Positions 7,250 through 8,364 of a stretch of 8,364 nucleotides of DNA are shown here, piece by piece (position 1 is the first letter of the stretch; each line of letters begins with the position of its first letter). The translations under genes were made by a program, and so were the position numbers. The stretch is from Porticoccaceae bacterium (GTDB lineage Bacteria > Pseudomonadota > Gammaproteobacteria > Pseudomonadales > Porticoccaceae): the NCBI GenBank assembly GCA_023229065.1, contig JALNZZ010000090.1, forward strand, positions 1 through 8,364, given 5' to 3'. The notes under the pieces were generated by a model. The model saw only the letters and a program-made list of their open reading frames with translations, did not search any database and had not been told where the DNA came from.

Positions 7250-7330
7250 TATCTTCTTTTATTGTTGCAAACTCGTTCTTCTTTTCTGCTCTGCACCCAT
7301 TTCTATTTTATCCGCAACATCATATTTATT

Positions 7331-7359
7331 GCTGGCTATAGCCCGCGATAAGGTCCAGC
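7331..7359. repeat. Short inverted repeat containing a 10-bp palindrome
   Basis: GCTGG (7331-7335) and CCAGC (7355-7359) are inverted copies, and GGCTATAGCC at 7334-7343 is a perfect 10-bp palindrome lying partly inside. An A/T-rich stretch follows at 7361-7380. It could be an operator or a weak hairpin. There is no T-tract suited to termination on the + strand. Confidence 0.25.
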
Positions 7360-7535
7360 GCTAAATAAAAAATAAATTTTTAGAACAATATTCTTGAGTG
7401 TCATCAGATTGAAATCATTTATGCACACCATGCACCCGGTAACGCACCGCAGCCTATCGGGAACCGCGTTGTAAAAAGAGTGCAGACCACTAACCGTGAA
7501 AGAACAAATTATTCACAAATAGAGAGGATATATTC

Positions 7536-8364
7536 ATGAAAAAAGCGTTATTGCCACTGGCCATTATCGCCGCACTGCCCATGGCCGCCGCCGCCAATAC
7601 CAGCGTAACTGTTTATGGCCGAGCGCACGTATCAGTCGATTATCTGGACAACGGTGCCAGCTATGGCGAAACCAATATGTCCAGTAACTCTTCGCGTCTG
7701 GGCTTTAAAGCCAGCCACGAATTCGACGGCATCACTGCCATCATGCAGATTGAGCAACAAGTTGATTTCGACTCCGGCAGCGCCAATGCCAGCAACCGTG
7801 ACACCTATGTTGGCCTGAAAGGCGACTTTGGTACCGTCAAGCTGGGTCGCTTCGATACCCCGTTCAAAAAGGCTCGCGGTCCCGCCAACCTGTTTGGTGA
7901 TCAGCTGGGTGATATGCGCAACATCACTCGCGTCGGCAATGCCCGTTTTGACGAGCGCAACTTCAATACCATTCAGTACGACACACCCAAGTTTGGCGAC
8001 TTCCAGCTCAGCATTGCTTACTCCCTGGCCTCCAACAGCCAGACTAAAGGTGATGATGTTGACGATGACTCCTTGAGCCTCGCCCTCAACTACGCCTCTG
8101 GTCCGCTTAGCTTCGCCGCTGCTTACGAAACCTATGCCGACGATAGCAACCGCGGTGAGCGCGACGGTTTTCGTGTTGCCGCCGGTTTCCAGGCCACTTC
8201 TGATCTGCTGCTGGTAGGTTTTTTCCAGACTATCGATCACGATGTCAACGATGCTCTGGACAGTGAGGTATACGGCGTTGGTGCTGAGTACAAGCTGACC
8301 AGCAAGGCACGTATTAAAGGTCACTACATGCTTCGTGACGGCGATGTGGATGAAACCGATGCGG
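7536..8364 (+). CDS. Outer-membrane general porin (Gram-negative trimeric porin family), 3' end outside window
   Basis: The first 276 codons of a 16-stranded beta-barrel porin, cut by the window edge; the frame is open to the end. A Sec signal peptide (MKKALLPLAIIAALPMAAAA) with cleavage likely after A20 is followed by the typical first strand TSVTVYGRAHVSVDY. Further family signatures are NSSRLGFKASHEF, YVGLKGDFGTVKLGR and FDTPFKKA entering the constriction loop L3, and FNTIQYDTPKFGDFQLSIAYS after it. Alternating aromatic strands and Asp-rich loops (GDDVDDDS) suit an outer-membrane channel for small hydrophilic solutes; an acidic surface fits a marine host. The start is set by AGAGAGGA seven bases upstream and by the signal peptide. 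It is divergent from the lipoprotein gene. Substrate specificity cannot be read from the sequence. Confidence 0.95.
   Translation, partial: MKKALLPLAIIAALPMAAAANTSVTVYGRAHVSVDYLDNGASYGETNMSSNSSRLGFKASHEFDGITAIMQIEQQVDFDSGSANASNRDTYVGLKGDFGTVKLGRFDTPFKKARGPANLFGDQLGDMRNITRVGNARFDERNFNTIQYDTPKFGDFQLSIAYSLASNSQTKGDDVDDDSLSLALNYASGPLSFAAAYETYADDSNRGERDGFRVAAGFQATSDLLLVGFFQTIDHDVNDALDSEVYGVGAEYKLTSKARIKGHYMLRDGDVDETDA

Larger units (their letters stand above)
7068..7535. other. Divergent intergenic region between lipoprotein and porin genes
   Basis: 468 bases without a convincing gene. It must hold the promoters of both flanking genes. By count, 103 of the 140 bases at 7191-7330 are pyrimidines on the + strand. 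It is AT-rich at about 7361-7392 and contains several short palindromes (see separate entries and findings). Open frames here are short and low-complexity; the 61-codon frame at 7156-7341 starts with GTG, lacks a ribosome-binding site and reflects the pyrimidine bias. The last bases before the porin carry a good Shine-Dalgarno (AGAGAGGA, 7521-7528). Confidence 0.8.

Noticed and set aside
7156..7341. 61-codon + strand frame in the intergenic region
   Set aside because: GTG start without a Shine-Dalgarno; the Phe/Leu/Ser-rich content simply follows the pyrimidine-rich DNA.
7632..8324. 230-codon minus-strand frame opposite the porin
   Set aside because: The + strand encodes a signal peptide and porin signatures throughout; the reverse frame is low-complexity and unsupported.

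Overview
The window looks like chromosome from a marine-type gammaproteobacterium. The coding DNA is GC-rich, with a long HrpA very close to the E. coli protein, a general trimeric porin, a DUF2057 (YccT/CsgI-like) protein and a dispersed-repeat type that I associate, from memory only, with Cellvibrionales/Spongiibacter/Microbulbifer-like genomes. The genus cannot be fixed from this sequence.

Layout. (1) 62-2082 (+): a tightly coupled two-gene unit, a MoxR-type AAA+ ATPase followed by a CoxE-like von Willebrand factor A (VWA) protein; the stop of the first and the ATG of the second share a base. Such pairs act as ATP-driven chaperone or maturation modules, but no client enzyme is visible here. 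(2) 2083-2355: non-coding, holding a 108-bp compound palindrome (perfect 28-bp inverted arms around a 52-bp core with two small hairpins), then a possible promoter and a short palindrome ahead of the next gene. (3) 2356-6267 (+): hrpA, a full-length DEAH-box RNA helicase. (4) 6268-6359: a convergent gap with a terminator-like hairpin. (5) 6360-7067 (-): a lipoprotein of the DUF2057 family. (6) 7068-7535: a 468-bp divergent intergenic region, AT-rich and pyrimidine-rich on the + strand, with several short palindromes and two very short speculative ORFs. (7) 7536 to the window end (+): the first 276 codons of an outer-membrane porin, cut by the window edge.

The genes form separate units: the AAA+/VWA pair, hrpA alone, and two divergently transcribed envelope genes (lipoprotein and porin). 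There is no tRNA, rRNA, CRISPR array, transposase or obvious new multi-gene system. The best leads are the compound palindrome at 2109-2216, the lipoprotein form of the DUF2057 protein, the AAA+/VWA pair without a client and with a modified metal-binding motif, and the unusual porin/lipoprotein intergenic region.
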